A stretch of 42,916 nucleotides of DNA from assembly GCA_030428105.1 (NCBI GenBank), contig JAUIBE010000021.1:1-42916 (forward strand), read 5' to 3'. The stretch comes from Gammaproteobacteria bacterium (GTDB lineage: Bacteria > Pseudomonadota > Gammaproteobacteria > Xanthomonadales > SZUA-36). A program made the translations under genes and the position numbers. Numbering within the stretch: position 1 is the first letter of the stretch; each line of letters starts with the position of its first letter. Shown here in pieces: positions 1 to 9,014 of this stretch. The notes under the pieces are model-generated. The model was not told where the DNA came from. It saw only the letters and a list, made by a program, of their open reading frames with translations, and did no database searches.

Positions 1-311
1 GAGAAGGCGCCACCGGTGTAACGCAGTACGTCCACCTCGGTGTTTTCAAACTGGTGCTCCAGGAACGGGGCAAACAGGATCAGCCAGGTCGGCTCACCTT
101 CGTTGTCGTAGGTGAACAGTGCTCCGAAGAACAAGGTTGACCCGTCGGCCTGCGGGGCGATCAGCACGGAAATGCCGCGACCGTCCGCTGCAGGTGAGAA
201 GTAATTGCCGTCAAAAATGTCGCTCAACTTGACCGCTGCGCTCGCCGAACCGGCAAACAAAGCACTCGCAAGCACACAAAGCGCGGCAAGCTTACGCAAT
301 GAAATATTCAC
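1..311 (-). CDS. Secreted hypothetical protein, 5' part only (runs off the window)
   Basis: The minus strand is open from a GTG at 311 to the left edge, so only the first 103 or so residues are present. A GGAGGG ribosome binding site lies about 9 bases before the GTG. The N-terminus has two basic residues, a hydrophobic stretch and an Ala-rich end (AGSASA), a typical Sec signal peptide, so the product is probably periplasmic or secreted. The mature part contains FFGALFTYDNEGEPTWLIL. This resembles a repeat motif seen in many uncharacterised secreted proteins of Xanthomonadales-like bacteria (pattern: W/FTYD..G.P.WL). The function is unknown. It is transcribed in the same direction as the TonB operon to its right but is separated from it by 135 bp holding a possible terminator. 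Confidence 0.7.
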   Translation of the reverse strand, partial: MNISLRKLAALCVLASALFAGSASAAVKLSDIFDGNYFSPAADGRGISVLIAPQADGSTLFFGALFTYDNEGEPTWLILFAPFLEHQFENTEVDVLRYTGGAF

Positions 312-350
312 TCTAACTCCCTCCGGGATATGTAATGAGTTCTAATGCAG

Positions 351-375
351 AAAACATGGCCACGAGCCGGCCATG
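351..375 (-). terminator. Possible intrinsic terminator after the TonB operon
   Basis: On the minus strand a 7-bp stem CATGGCC/GGCCATG with a 7-base loop is followed by TTTT. It lies about 70 bases past the stop of the TonB-dependent receptor gene, where the operon would be expected to end. The short U tract makes it weak. Confidence 0.35.
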
Positions 376-446
376 GAGCCTGCTACGTTACCGGGGGACT
401 GTTACAGTTCTGTTGCTGGCAGATCAGAAATGTGACGGTTTGAAAT

Positions 447-3400
447 CTACAACTGCCACTGCAGCTCAAGGCTGACTTCCCGCCCGCGTTTGAATACGCG
501 GGTTACCTCGTCGCCCTGGGTGTATTCGACTTCAGGGTCAAGCAGGTTGCGCAGTTTCAATGAAAAGCGCCAGTGGTTGGCGAAGCGGTGGCGAAACACG
601 AAATCGAGCTGTGGGAACGGCTCTTCGTAAATGTCCGGCTGGCCCAGTACGCCCGCTTGCGTGATGCGCGCGCCAAACTCGTTGTACAGCAGGGTCCACT
701 CGGTGGGGCTGTCCGGGTTGTTGTAGCCGACCTGGAAGTTCACCACCCATGGCGACTGGCCCTGCAGCGGGCGGTCGGGGTTGGTCTGGGTGGTCTGGGT
801 GGTGTCAATTTCCACGTTGGAGTCGATCCAGGCGTAGTTGAAACCGACGGTGTAGTTTTCCCAGCTCAGCGGCCCGAAAGAGCCAAGCTGGAAATCGGTG
901 AGCCAGTTGAGCCATTCAACATTTTCCATCCAGCCCAGCGACTGCGAGTAGTCGAACTCGAAGCCCTGCAGATCCGCCGCCAGGGCGTTTTGCAGGGTGA
1001 TAATTCGCGCCGAGCCGCCCGAGGAGAAGGTCTTTTCGATCGGGTTGGTGAATTCCTTGTAAAACGCCGCTACCGAGAAGCTTTCACTGGGCGAGAAATA
1101 GTATTCCCAGCGCAGGTCATAGTTGGTCAGCTCGGCAGTCACCAGGTTGGGGTTACCCACCGTCACCACGTCCAGCAAGGGGTCGAGGTAGGGCGCGGGT
1201 GACATCTCGCGGAAGTCGGGCCGGGAAACCGACTCGGCATACGCGGCGCGGAACTGTGCGTTGTCGCTGTAGGCCCAGGTGATGGCGCCGGAGGGCAGGC
1301 GGTCTTTCTGGATAATCTCGCCGATGACTGGCGGCGCATCCGGGTTGCCCAGGTCGGCGGTGATCACCTCCTGGTGGTTGTCTTCCTCGCGAATGCCGCC
1401 GGAAATTCGGAACAGGCCGTCCAGCAGGGTCAGGTCGAGGTTGAAATACTGCGTATCCAGGGTCTGGCTGGCCGTGTAGGTGTCGGTAGCGCGGGTCGAC
1501 TCCCTCAGTTGCAGGATGCCCGGGTCGATGTACTCATCGGTGTAGAGCTCCTCGTACGACAGGTCCAGCAGGTCATTGGGCAGGCGGCCCTGGAACGAGA
1601 AGGTGCGGATACTGGCGTCACGGGTGCGGTCGAGGTCGCCCACGCCGGCGCGGATGGCCAGCGATTCGCTGCCAAATTCCAGCGGCAGGGTGCCGTCGAT
1701 GGTCCAATGCGTCAGGTTGTCCTCGAGGTCGGACCAGGTCTGGGCGTTGCTGTCCGAGCGGGTCGAGACCTGGTAGATGCCATCCTCGTCATCGTCATCG
1801 CGGCGGTACTTGCGCGTATTCGGTTCATAACGGCTGGCGGTGGCGTCGGTGTACTGCCAGTCAATCGCCAGGTCCTGCCAGGGCAGTGTGTGCGAACCCA
1901 CCGCCTGGTAGGAAAGCAGCTCGTTTTCCACCCACTGGAATTCGTAACGCTGCAGGATCTGGCTGTCCTCGACGCCTTCGCTGATCTGGGTTTCATTGCC
2001 GGTCTGGCGCAGCAGCATGCTGCTGAAACCGATGCTGTGGTCATCGCCAATGTCCACGCCCATGTTGACGAAAGCACTCAGGTCGATGCCTTCAACGGTG
2101 CGCGCCACCTCGACCTCGTCGGCCAGCTGCAGGCCATCGTTGACCGCGCTGAACTCGCGGCGAATCTCATACAGGTTGACGTAGCTGTTGTCGTACTGGA
2201 ACGCGGTCATGAAGCCCCAGCGGCTGGCCTCACCAAACGCGAACGAGTTGCCAAACGCGCCGGATACACCGGCATTGGGCGGAATGTCATTCTCCTCGAC
2301 GTCGTAGCTGCTCTTGGCGGCCAGGTCCTGGCCAAACACCTCGATCTCCTCGGGCGTCCAGCCATCGGGGTTGGTGAAAGAGCGGGGGCGCAGGAACTGG
2401 CCGTCTGCAATGGCATCGGCCAGCGAGGGCGGATAATCACGGGCGCCGTCATCGTAGCCCAGCCAATCGGTATCGCTGCCCTCGTAGCTCAGGCCGGTCT
2501 CGCCGGTGGTGTCCTGGCGGTAGCCGATCTTGGCGTCAAACTTGAGCAGCATTTCCGGCGGGAAAGACACCGTGCGAAGCTGCACCGTGCCGCCGCCGAA
2601 CTCGCCAGGCAGGTAGGCCGCACCGGTTTTCTGCACCACCACTGCCTCGATCACATCGGTGGGAAACAGGCTCAGCGGCACCACGCGACGGGTTGGGTCG
2701 GGGCTGGGAATGGCGGCATTGTTGAGAATCACGCTGGAGTAGCGCTCACCCAGGCCGCGCACGTAGATGTACTGGCCATTGACCAGGGTCAGGCCGGTAA
2801 TGCGCCGCAGGGCGCCGGCAGCGTTGGAATCGCCGGCGCGGGAAATCTGTTCCGCGCTCAGTACATCGGTGACGCCATCCGACTCGCGCCGTTCCGCCAT
2901 CACCGAGGCCAGCGAGCCGGAAATATAGGGTGCAATCACCACGAATTCGGGTAGCTCAGAGCCCGAGGGAACCAGGGTCAGCGCCACATCCGAACTCTGG
3001 TTGGCAATAACCTCGAAGTCATCACGGGTCAGGGTATTGAAGCTCGAGTGCAACACCGAGATGGAATAGGTGCCGGCGGGAATTTCGATGCTGAACTTGC
3101 CCTCGGCATCGGTGCGCACCTGGTCGGCGACGCCGCTGATGAACACGCGCGCGCCTGCAATCGGTTTGCCGTCATCGGCGCTGGTGAGCACACCATTGAG
3201 GATGCCTGGTTCGCCATCGGCCACCGGCGCGGTGGAATCCTGGCCGGGAATGTCCTGGCCCAGGTGCGAGCTCTCCACGTCGTACAGCGCCGAGCCGCCA
3301 CCCGAGATATCCACGATCCACTGGGCGATCTCATCCTTGGTGATAATGATCTGCTGTTCCAGCACCACGCTGTCCTGGACGCGCAGTTCCAGTTCGTGGA

Positions 3401-3596
3401 TGCCGGCTTCGATATCCAGCAGGGCGGCGCCGTTCTCCTCGGTCCAGGTGACCAGCGTATCGTCGACCAGGATTTCCACGTCCTCGACCGGGCGCCCCTC
3501 GTTAAACACGTAGAGGGTCAGCTCGCCGCTCTGGGCCCAGGCCGCGAAACTGGCTGACATGGAGGCCGCCAGGATGGTTCGTTTAAGCGTTTTCAC
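447..3596 (-). CDS. TonB-dependent outer-membrane receptor with two N-terminal Ig-like domains
   Basis: Large receptor (about 1050 residues) for active uptake of an unknown ligand through the outer membrane. After a signal peptide ending in AAWA come a small beta-rich domain (about residues 24-105, PEGA-like), a carboxypeptidase-regulatory-like domain (about 130-210: NGVLTSADDGKPIAGARVFI), a TonB-box-like stretch (LPEFVVIAP), the plug (about 225-350: ITGLTLVNGQYIYVRGLGERYSS) and a 22-strand-type barrel to the C-terminus. The last residue is Leu rather than the usual Phe. The start is ambiguous: GTG at 3596 gives a GTGA overlap with the upstream TPR gene and a cleaner signal peptide; a GTG at 3602 adds two residues. 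It is the last gene of a dedicated TonB operon, which suggests the upstream motor serves this receptor. The substrate cannot be told from sequence. Confidence 0.9.
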   Translation of the reverse strand: MKTLKRTILAASMSASFAAWAQSGELTLYVFNEGRPVEDVEILVDDTLVTWTEENGAALLDIEAGIHELELRVQDSVVLEQQIIITKDEIAQWIVDISGGGSALYDVESSHLGQDIPGQDSTAPVADGEPGILNGVLTSADDGKPIAGARVFISGVADQVRTDAEGKFSIEIPAGTYSISVLHSSFNTLTRDDFEVIANQSSDVALTLVPSGSELPEFVVIAPYISGSLASVMAERRESDGVTDVLSAEQISRAGDSNAAGALRRITGLTLVNGQYIYVRGLGERYSSVILNNAAIPSPDPTRRVVPLSLFPTDVIEAVVVQKTGAAYLPGEFGGGTVQLRTVSFPPEMLLKFDAKIGYRQDTTGETGLSYEGSDTDWLGYDDGARDYPPSLADAIADGQFLRPRSFTNPDGWTPEEIEVFGQDLAAKSSYDVEENDIPPNAGVSGAFGNSFAFGEASRWGFMTAFQYDNSYVNLYEIRREFSAVNDGLQLADEVEVARTVEGIDLSAFVNMGVDIGDDHSIGFSSMLLRQTGNETQISEGVEDSQILQRYEFQWVENELLSYQAVGSHTLPWQDLAIDWQYTDATASRYEPNTRKYRRDDDDEDGIYQVSTRSDSNAQTWSDLEDNLTHWTIDGTLPLEFGSESLAIRAGVGDLDRTRDASIRTFSFQGRLPNDLLDLSYEELYTDEYIDPGILQLRESTRATDTYTASQTLDTQYFNLDLTLLDGLFRISGGIREEDNHQEVITADLGNPDAPPVIGEIIQKDRLPSGAITWAYSDNAQFRAAYAESVSRPDFREMSPAPYLDPLLDVVTVGNPNLVTAELTNYDLRWEYYFSPSESFSVAAFYKEFTNPIEKTFSSGGSARIITLQNALAADLQGFEFDYSQSLGWMENVEWLNWLTDFQLGSFGPLSWENYTVGFNYAWIDSNVEIDTTQTTQTNPDRPLQGQSPWVVNFQVGYNNPDSPTEWTLLYNEFGARITQAGVLGQPDIYEEPFPQLDFVFRHRFANHWRFSLKLRNLLDPEVEYTQGDEVTRVFKRGREVSLELQWQL

Positions 3597-4759
3597 AGGC
3601 ACTGCCAGGTGTTTTCACTGCAATCTTCGATGGCGCGCCGCAATTCGGCCGCTTTGCGGAACAGGTCTGGCCGGGTGAGCTGCGCGAGGTTGGCCTCGGC
3701 TTCCTCGAAGGCGCCGATCTTGAATTGGGCATAAGCCAGTGCGTAGCGCAGGTCCTCGTCATTCAACAGGCCAACGCGGTACAGCGGGGTTTCCATGGCC
3801 GCGGCCTGCTCGAAGTTCTGCAGTTCCAGCAGCAGCGCCATGCGCTGGCGGAATTTTTCCGGCTGGTCGCTAAGCTGGCCGTTCAAAGTCAGGGCGCGGT
3901 AGATTTGCCCGGCGCGTCGATACAGCTCGGCCGCTTCTGCCATCAGCTTCGGGTCGAGCAGCGCAGCGCTGTGAATCAGGTCGGCCGCGGCGCTGAGCTG
4001 GCCGCGATCGATGTAAACGTGTGCCAGCGATTTCTTCACGTCCACGCTGGCGGGGAAGCGCATCTGCGCCTGCTCCAGGAATGCCGCGGCCTCATCCAGT
4101 TCGCCGCTGGCGCGCATCGCGTTGCCCAGGGCGACATAGTCTTCCAGGCCGGCTTCGCTGTACTCCAGGTACTCTCTGCCCAGTTCGGAAGCGCGCTGGA
4201 ACAGCCCCAGTTCCACCAGGTAAAACACCTTGCGTCGGGTGAATGAGTAATCGTCTGGGAACAGCGTATCGGCCTGGTCCAGGGTGGCCAATGCTTCGAC
4301 ATGCTCCTCCAGCAACCAGTGGCACTGGGCGCGCATGTGGTAGACCGAGCCCAGCCGCTCAACGGCGGCTCCGGCGCGGTCCAGGGCGTCGAGCGTTGCC
4401 CGGTAATCTTCAAGCTGGAAATTCACCTGTGCCAGGTAGATAAACACCAGCGAGTCCGGCGCTTCGGTTTGCGAGGCCAGGGTGAGGTTGTCACGCGCCA
4501 GCTCCAGCTCATTGCGGCGCAGGTGCGCCAGGCCGCGCAGGGTGTAATAGCGCTGCAGATCCAGGCCTTCTTCGGCCAGGTCTACCTGGTCGAGGGTGGT
4601 GATGGCGCGGTCGAAATTGCCGTCGCGCAGCATCAGCGCCGCCAGGTCGAGGTAGTTCACCTCGGCGTCTTCGGCTTCCTGGGCGTGGCCGATGCCGGTA
4701 TTGAGGCCGAGGCAAAGCACCGTTGCCGCTGCAAATCTCGTGATGACTGAATAACGCAT
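3593..4759 (-). CDS. Periplasmic tetratricopeptide-repeat protein of the TonB operon
   Basis: About 388 residues with a signal peptide (RFAAATVLCLGL...GHAQ) followed by many degenerate 34-residue TPR helices, e.g. LDLAALMLRDGNFDRAITTL and YFTL-type repeats such as YYTLRGLAHLRRNELELARD. TPR proteins of this kind follow tonB2 in TtpC-type TonB operons of gammaproteobacteria and probably act as a periplasmic scaffold for the motor and receptor. I chose ATG 4759; a TTG at 4774 overlapping the tonB stop (TTGA) is possible but would spoil the signal peptide n-region. The single Cys pair near the C-terminus (DCSENTWQCL) may form a disulfide. Exact role unknown. Confidence 0.8.
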   Translation of the reverse strand: MRYSVITRFAAATVLCLGLNTGIGHAQEAEDAEVNYLDLAALMLRDGNFDRAITTLDQVDLAEEGLDLQRYYTLRGLAHLRRNELELARDNLTLASQTEAPDSLVFIYLAQVNFQLEDYRATLDALDRAGAAVERLGSVYHMRAQCHWLLEEHVEALATLDQADTLFPDDYSFTRRKVFYLVELGLFQRASELGREYLEYSEAGLEDYVALGNAMRASGELDEAAAFLEQAQMRFPASVDVKKSLAHVYIDRGQLSAAADLIHSAALLDPKLMAEAAELYRRAGQIYRALTLNGQLSDQPEKFRQRMALLLELQNFEQAAAMETPLYRVGLLNDEDLRYALAYAQFKIGAFEEAEANLAQLTRPDLFRKAAELRRAIEDCSENTWQCL

Positions 4760-4770
4760 GGTGCTATTGA

Positions 4771-5409
4771 TCAACTCAGGTCGAAGCGAACGCGCTGGCG
4801 GGCCCAGGCGCGCACGGCCTGGCCCTGGTACAGCGCCGGGTCAAAGCGCCATTGGCGCACGCCGGTGAGGGCAGCTTCGTCAAACAGTCCTTCCGGGTAC
4901 GATTCCACCACCTCGACCTGCTCGATCTCGCCGGTCAGGCCGATCAGCAGGGAAAGCACCACGTAGCCCTGCTGGCCCTGGGCGCGGGCGCGGGGCGGGT
5001 AGACCATCGGCGCCTGGTAGGTGGCGCGCGGTGGCTGGTCGACCGTTTCATCGGTCATCACCAGGCCGCTGCCATCGCCCAGCAGGTCGCCGTCCATGCC
5101 CATCAGGTCATTGGCCGAGAATCCGGGCAGGCCCATGTCCACGCCGGATAGATTCGTGCTCAGGCCAAGCAGGGGCGCCGGTGGCGCGCTTGGGTTGCGG
5201 CGCGGCTTGGGCTTTGGCTTGGGCTGTTGCACCTGTTTTTCTTCGGGCGGCTTCTTGCGCTCGAACTGGATCTGCTCGGCTTGCCCCGCGCGCACCTCGT
5301 CGAGGTTCTCCGAGGCGCGGTTGATGAGGATGACAGCGCCAAAAACCAGCACCGAGCCCAGCAGCATGAAGCTGAGCGCATGGGCGTGCCTGCGAACCTG
5401 TTCGCTCAT
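4771..5409 (-). CDS. tonB: TonB energy-transducing protein (TonB2 type)
   Basis: 212 residues. Residues about 13-30 form the single inner-membrane helix (FMLLGSVLVFGAVILIN). Next comes a Lys/Pro-rich periplasmic spacer (about 52-82: KPPEEKQVQQPKPKPKPRR), and residues 135-212 form the TonB C-terminal domain (YPPRARAQGQQGYVVLSLLI, then QWRFDPA). It carries energy from the ExbB/ExbD motor to outer-membrane receptors by binding their TonB boxes. It lies 6 bp after exbD and just before the TPR gene. The membrane-helix His found in classic E. coli TonB is replaced here by a different sequence, as in the short TonB2 proteins. Confidence 0.92.
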   Translation of the reverse strand: MSEQVRRHAHALSFMLLGSVLVFGAVILINRASENLDEVRAGQAEQIQFERKKPPEEKQVQQPKPKPKPRRNPSAPPAPLLGLSTNLSGVDMGLPGFSANDLMGMDGDLLGDGSGLVMTDETVDQPPRATYQAPMVYPPRARAQGQQGYVVLSLLIGLTGEIEQVEVVESYPEGLFDEAALTGVRQWRFDPALYQGQAVRAWARQRVRFDLS

Positions 5410-5415
5410 CGCGAG

Positions 5416-5826
5416 TTAACCCGCACCAGCCTCGGCAACCGTGGCCACACCCACGTCCTGGGCGCCGGCCAGGCGCGCCTGGTCAACCACTTCCACCAGC
5501 CGCCCCGCCGGGACACCATCGTCGGTGACTACCAGCACGGACTTGCCGGTTTGCGATTTGAGCATATCGCGCAGACGGCTCTGGATGACCCAGATACGCA
5601 CTGGCTCGCCATCGAGGAAGGTGTCGCCCGAAGAATCGATGTACAGGCGAATGGCCTTGGTCGACGCAGTCACCGACGAGGTGGCCGACGGCCGGTCGAG
5701 GTCCAGCTTCATGTCCTTGATGAAGGTGGTGCTGACCATGAAGAAGATCAGCAGGATGAACACCATGTCGATCAACGGCGAGATGTTGATGTCCTGGATC
5801 GCTTCCTTCTTTTCTCTGTATCTCAT
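5416..5826 (-). CDS. exbD: ExbD/TolR-family proton-channel subunit
   Basis: 136 residues from ATG 5826. It has a short cytoplasmic N-terminus, one transmembrane helix (about residues 18-38, PLIDMVFILLIFFMVSTTF) holding the essential proton-carrying Asp20, and a periplasmic domain (RLYIDSSGDTFLDGEPV... LVVTDDGVPAGRLVEVVDQA) typical of ExbD. It partners with the ExbB gene just upstream to drive TonB with the proton gradient. A longer in-frame reading starts at 5901, but it would run well into exbB and lacks homology. The chosen start gives the usual family length. Confidence 0.93.
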   Translation of the reverse strand: MRYREKKEAIQDINISPLIDMVFILLIFFMVSTTFIKDMKLDLDRPSATSSVTASTKAIRLYIDSSGDTFLDGEPVRIWVIQSRLRDMLKSQTGKSVLVVTDDGVPAGRLVEVVDQARLAGAQDVGVATVAEAGAG

Positions 5827-5858
5827 TGGATATTCCGTATTCGAGTGCTGGTCACTGC

Positions 5859-6476
5859 TCAGGCTGCCGCCGCTTCGAGTTGCGGCGCTTCCGCGGTGCA
5901 CAGGAAGTCTTTCATCTGGGCCAGTTCCAACTGCATTTCCTGGGCCTTGCGGTTGAGGATGCCGTTGACGATCAGGCCGGGGATGGCCACCGCCAGGCCC
6001 ATCTGGGTGGTAAACAGCGCCTGGGAAATACCCCCGGCGATACCACCCGACTGGGAGAACAGTGACATGTCACCCAGCGAGTCGAAGGTTTCGATCATGC
6101 CGATCACCGTTCCCAGCAGCCCCAGCAACGGCGCCGACAGGACGATGGTGGTGATCAGGATGTTGAACTTGCGCAGCTGCGCCTCTTCCTTGGCGAATGC
6201 ACTGTCCAGGTAGGGGCGCAGGTCATCGGGTTGCGCCTCTTTCAGCGCCAGTCCGGTGGTGGCAGCGCGCACCATCACCCCTTTGCCACTGGGAACCTTG
6301 CCCGCGGCCACCCGGTATACCAGGTTGCGCGCACCACGCTTGGTGCCACGTCGCAACACCGCCCAGCGGTAGCCAATGGCGTACCACAGCACCACGGTGG
6401 CGATCATCAGCGGCGGCATGACCCAGCCGCCGGCCTCGACGTAGGAGGCGAGTTCCTGGATAAGCTCGGTGATCAT
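5859..6476 (-). CDS. exbB: ExbB/MotA/TolQ-family proton-channel subunit
   Basis: 205 residues. Three membrane segments are visible: about 17-40 (GGWVMPPLMIATVVLWYAIG), about 105-130 (ILITTIVLSAPLLGLLGTV, with the conserved G-rich LLGTV.GMI motif), and about 150-175 (TTQMGLAVAIPGLIVNGIL). It forms the pentameric stator of the TonB2 motor with ExbD. It starts 4 bp after the end of the larger ExbB-like gene and precedes exbD by 32 bp. It is the shorter of two ExbB homologues in this operon, as in Vibrio TonB2 clusters (ttpC-exbB2-exbD2-tonB2). Confidence 0.92.
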   Translation of the reverse strand: MITELIQELASYVEAGGWVMPPLMIATVVLWYAIGYRWAVLRRGTKRGARNLVYRVAAGKVPSGKGVMVRAATTGLALKEAQPDDLRPYLDSAFAKEEAQLRKFNILITTIVLSAPLLGLLGTVIGMIETFDSLGDMSLFSQSGGIAGGISQALFTTQMGLAVAIPGLIVNGILNRKAQEMQLELAQMKDFLCTAEAPQLEAAAA

Positions 6477-6480
6477 GCGC

Positions 6481-7926
6481 CTAGGCCGGCTGGGCCCCCA
6501 GTTCCTCGCGGGTCGCGGGGTTGGCCTTGTAGACGTTGATCACGTGCAGGGCGGCCTTTTCCATGTCGTCCTTGATGGACTCCGCCCAACCGGAAAGCAG
6601 GTTGCCGCAGATCAGGGTGGGAATGGCAACGGCCAGGCCCACCTCGGTGGTGACCAGCGCGATCGAGATGCCGCTGGACAGCAGCTTCGGATCGCCGGTG
6701 CCAAACTCGGTGATGATGTCGAAGGTCGAGATCATGCCGGTTACGGTGCCAAGCAGCCCGAGCAGGGGCGCCACGCCGGCGATTACCAGGATCGCCGCGC
6801 CAAAGCGGTTAAGGTGCGAAGACTCGTGCAGGATCTGCTCGGAGATGATGTCCTCGATGTGCTCGCGGTCGCGATCCAGGTTGCGAATCGCGGCGCTGAC
6901 CACGCGCGATGCCGCGCCCTTGAGGTCCTTGGCCGCCGCCAGTGCTTCATCCAGGTGACCCTTGCTGACCAGCGAGCCGATGGATTCGACCACCTTGCCG
7001 GTGCGGAAGCGGGCGCGGTCAAGGAACACCACGCGCAGCAGGATCATCATCAGGCCAATGCCGCCCAGGAAGACAATGATCCAGGCAATGACGCCACCGC
7101 TGTTGATCACGCTGAGCACGGTCTTGCCTTCTTTTTCTTCAATCGCTGCAGTGGCGTTTTCGTAGAGGAACACCTCGACGCCAGCGGGGCTTTGTCCTGC
7201 CGCCAGCGCCCGGGCCGTTTCCGGCGTGCTGGCCGTCCATACTTTCAGGCGGCCTTCGCCCGCTGGGGCCAGGGCGCCAGCACCGCTCTCGCTGACGCCG
7301 TAGGAAGCGATGTTGCCCACCTTGACGATGGTGCCTTCCACTTCAGAGCCGTTGGCGAGGAAAAACTCACCCGGCACTTCACGCACCGACGACAGGCTGG
7401 AGAGCAGGGTGCCCGCGGCGTCGAACAGGGTGTCGATCTTGTCGCTGTCGCCGGCCGAGAGAAACTCCGGTGACTTGATGTCGGCCAGTACGGGAAACTC
7501 CTCGGCATACGGCTCGAGGGTGGAGCCGGCCTGGATAAAGGTGGCCTCCAGCGTGGAGCGGCTGTCTTCCACCGACTCGATCTGGCGATCGGCCTCCACC
7601 AGCAGGTCGTTCATGCGCTCGCCGCGCGACTGCAGGTCGATGTACTCGGCCTCGACGCGGTCGATCTGGACTTCCTTGTTGCGCTCGGCCTCGTTGGACT
7701 GCGACTGGAACGAATCGAGCCGCTGGCGCAGGTCGCGCAACTGGGCTTCCAGGAAGGCGTACTCTTTCTGGTAGGCCTGCTCCAGTTCATCGCGGGATTT
7801 TTCCGGGTTGATCACCGGAACCGGCGGCTGGGTGGTTTCCTGCGCGGGTGCAGCCTCTTCCTGGGCCAGCGCGTTAAAGCTGCTGGCGAGCAGGGTGGCG
7901 GCTGCCAGTTTCTTCAGAGAATTCAT
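6481..7926 (-). CDS. TtpC-like ExbB homologue with long periplasmic N-terminal domain
   Basis: 481 residues: a signal peptide (MNSLKKLAAATLLASSFNAL), a coiled-coil region (about 40-115, rich in EQAYQKEYAFLEAQLRDLRQR-like heptads), a periplasmic domain, a membrane helix near 275-300 (GGVIAWIIVFLGGIGLMMIL), and a MotA/TolQ/ExbB channel domain in the last third (APLLGLLGTVTGMISTFD, then TTEVGLAVAIPTLICGNLL). This layout matches TtpC, the extra ExbB-like protein required by Vibrio TonB2 systems. It overlaps the upstream DUF3450 gene by ATGA, and a coiled coil in that neighbour suggests the two form a periplasmic complex. The assignment rests on architecture and gene order. Confidence 0.88.
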   Translation of the reverse strand: MNSLKKLAAATLLASSFNALAQEEAAPAQETTQPPVPVINPEKSRDELEQAYQKEYAFLEAQLRDLRQRLDSFQSQSNEAERNKEVQIDRVEAEYIDLQSRGERMNDLLVEADRQIESVEDSRSTLEATFIQAGSTLEPYAEEFPVLADIKSPEFLSAGDSDKIDTLFDAAGTLLSSLSSVREVPGEFFLANGSEVEGTIVKVGNIASYGVSESGAGALAPAGEGRLKVWTASTPETARALAAGQSPAGVEVFLYENATAAIEEKEGKTVLSVINSGGVIAWIIVFLGGIGLMMILLRVVFLDRARFRTGKVVESIGSLVSKGHLDEALAAAKDLKGAASRVVSAAIRNLDRDREHIEDIISEQILHESSHLNRFGAAILVIAGVAPLLGLLGTVTGMISTFDIITEFGTGDPKLLSSGISIALVTTEVGLAVAIPTLICGNLLSGWAESIKDDMEKAALHVINVYKANPATREELGAQPA

Positions 7927-8708
7927 GACGATGCCCCCCGTGCCGGCATGGCATTTGGCAGTTCGAAGTAGCCCTGCCTGATCTGCTTGCGCAATGAATC
8001 GAACAACAAGGCCACCTGTTTCTGGTCGTTGGAATCACCGAGGTATTCGAAGGACCAACCACTGGCCGATGGCACGGCGCGGCCGTACTGGTTGTCGCGG
8101 GTGCGGAAGTACATCATCACGCTGCCCAGCTTGGCGATGTCGACCAGTACGCTTTCGCCGTTAAGCTGGATCGACTGGGTGTAGATGGCGTTTTCGCGGG
8201 TGATGCGGATTTCGTCCTCGACGAAGGCCCACAGCCGGTTGACTGCGCGTTGGGCGTTGATCACGCCGCTGTCGAGCTGGTTGGAAATGTCATCCAGCGC
8301 GGCCTGGCGCTCGCGAACCTTGAACGGAAACCCGCCGGCAACCTGCTGGCGCAGTGTTTCAATGTGGCGCAGCACCATGGGGGTCAGCGTCTCGGAGGTA
8401 TCCCCGGCAGACGCCACTTCGGTGCGCAGTTCCTCGAGATCGGTCTCAAGCTGCTGCACGCGCAACGCCTCGCGGTCGCGGCTGGCTTCCAGGTCCGCCA
8501 ATTGCGCGGTCAGGTAGGCCATGCGGTTCTTGTGCTCTTCGCGCTGCACGTTCAGCTCGCTTTGCAGCGAATCCACTTCACCGCGCATCTCGATCAGGCG
8601 GTCGGCCAGCGGCGCCAGGTCTTCCTGGGCCAAAACGGCCTGGCTGGACAGTGACATAATGAGCGCCACCACGCAGGCGAACGTCACGGGGGTTTTCCGC
8701 CGTGCCAT
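7923..8708 (-). CDS. DUF3450 periplasmic coiled-coil protein
   Basis: About 261 residues from ATG 8708: a basic n-region (MARRKTPV), a signal peptide ending in AVLAQ, then a long coiled coil (about 35-105, e.g. LIEMRGEVDSLQSELNVQRE) and a globular C-terminal part (VLVDIAKLGSVMMYFRTRDN) typical of DUF3450. The family is almost always the first gene of TtpC-type TonB operons; its biochemical role is unknown. An alternative ATG at 8750 has a weak GGA site 10 bases upstream and would lengthen the n-region by 14 residues. The 3' end shares ATGA with the ExbB-like gene. No convincing promoter was found in front of it. Confidence 0.85.
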   Translation of the reverse strand: MARRKTPVTFACVVALIMSLSSQAVLAQEDLAPLADRLIEMRGEVDSLQSELNVQREEHKNRMAYLTAQLADLEASRDREALRVQQLETDLEELRTEVASAGDTSETLTPMVLRHIETLRQQVAGGFPFKVRERQAALDDISNQLDSGVINAQRAVNRLWAFVEDEIRITRENAIYTQSIQLNGESVLVDIAKLGSVMMYFRTRDNQYGRAVPSASGWSFEYLGDSNDQKQVALLFDSLRKQIRQGYFELPNAMPARGASS

Positions 8709-9014
8709 TTCACAAAGGCAAGCGCGGTACCCAGTTGATAAATGAGTCATTGCTTGGAATTCCGGTTTGTCTGAACAACCCTGCAAACGGCGTCTGCTGG
8801 TGTCGGGTTCGAGGAGCCTAGGAGTCTATCGGCTGCATGTGACGCTTTTGTTACAGCGCCGGGAAACGTCCGCTTTTCACGGGTTTGCGCCAATCGGCGC
8901 CGATTTCGCTGAACGATCGGGCGTGAACGCGGTCTGGTTGCATTCCTTGGCTGACGATTTCATGATTGGCAGGCCGTTTTGACCGCCAATGCCCACAACG
9001 GAGCAAGCACGTTC
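8709..9014. other. Divergent intergenic region between the TonB operon and cpxR-like gene
   Basis: About 300 bp without a gene. It must hold the promoters of the leftward TonB operon and the rightward two-component pair. The best rightward candidate is TTGCAT (8938-8943), a 17-bp spacer and CATGAT (8961-8966), matching 3/6 and 4/6 of the sigma70 boxes, so it is weak. No CpxR-type GTAAA-N5-GTAAA box or Fur-type palindrome was recognised. Confidence 0.35.

Noticed and set aside
1374-2954. 526-residue plus-strand frame antisense to the TonB-dependent receptor
   Set aside because: High GC creates long antisense frames. The translation is low-complexity Ala/Gly/Val/Gln with no recognisable domain, and the receptor frame is clearly real.
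5227-6213. 328-residue plus-strand frame across tonB, exbD and exbB
   Set aside because: Shadow of three real minus-strand genes, with no homology.
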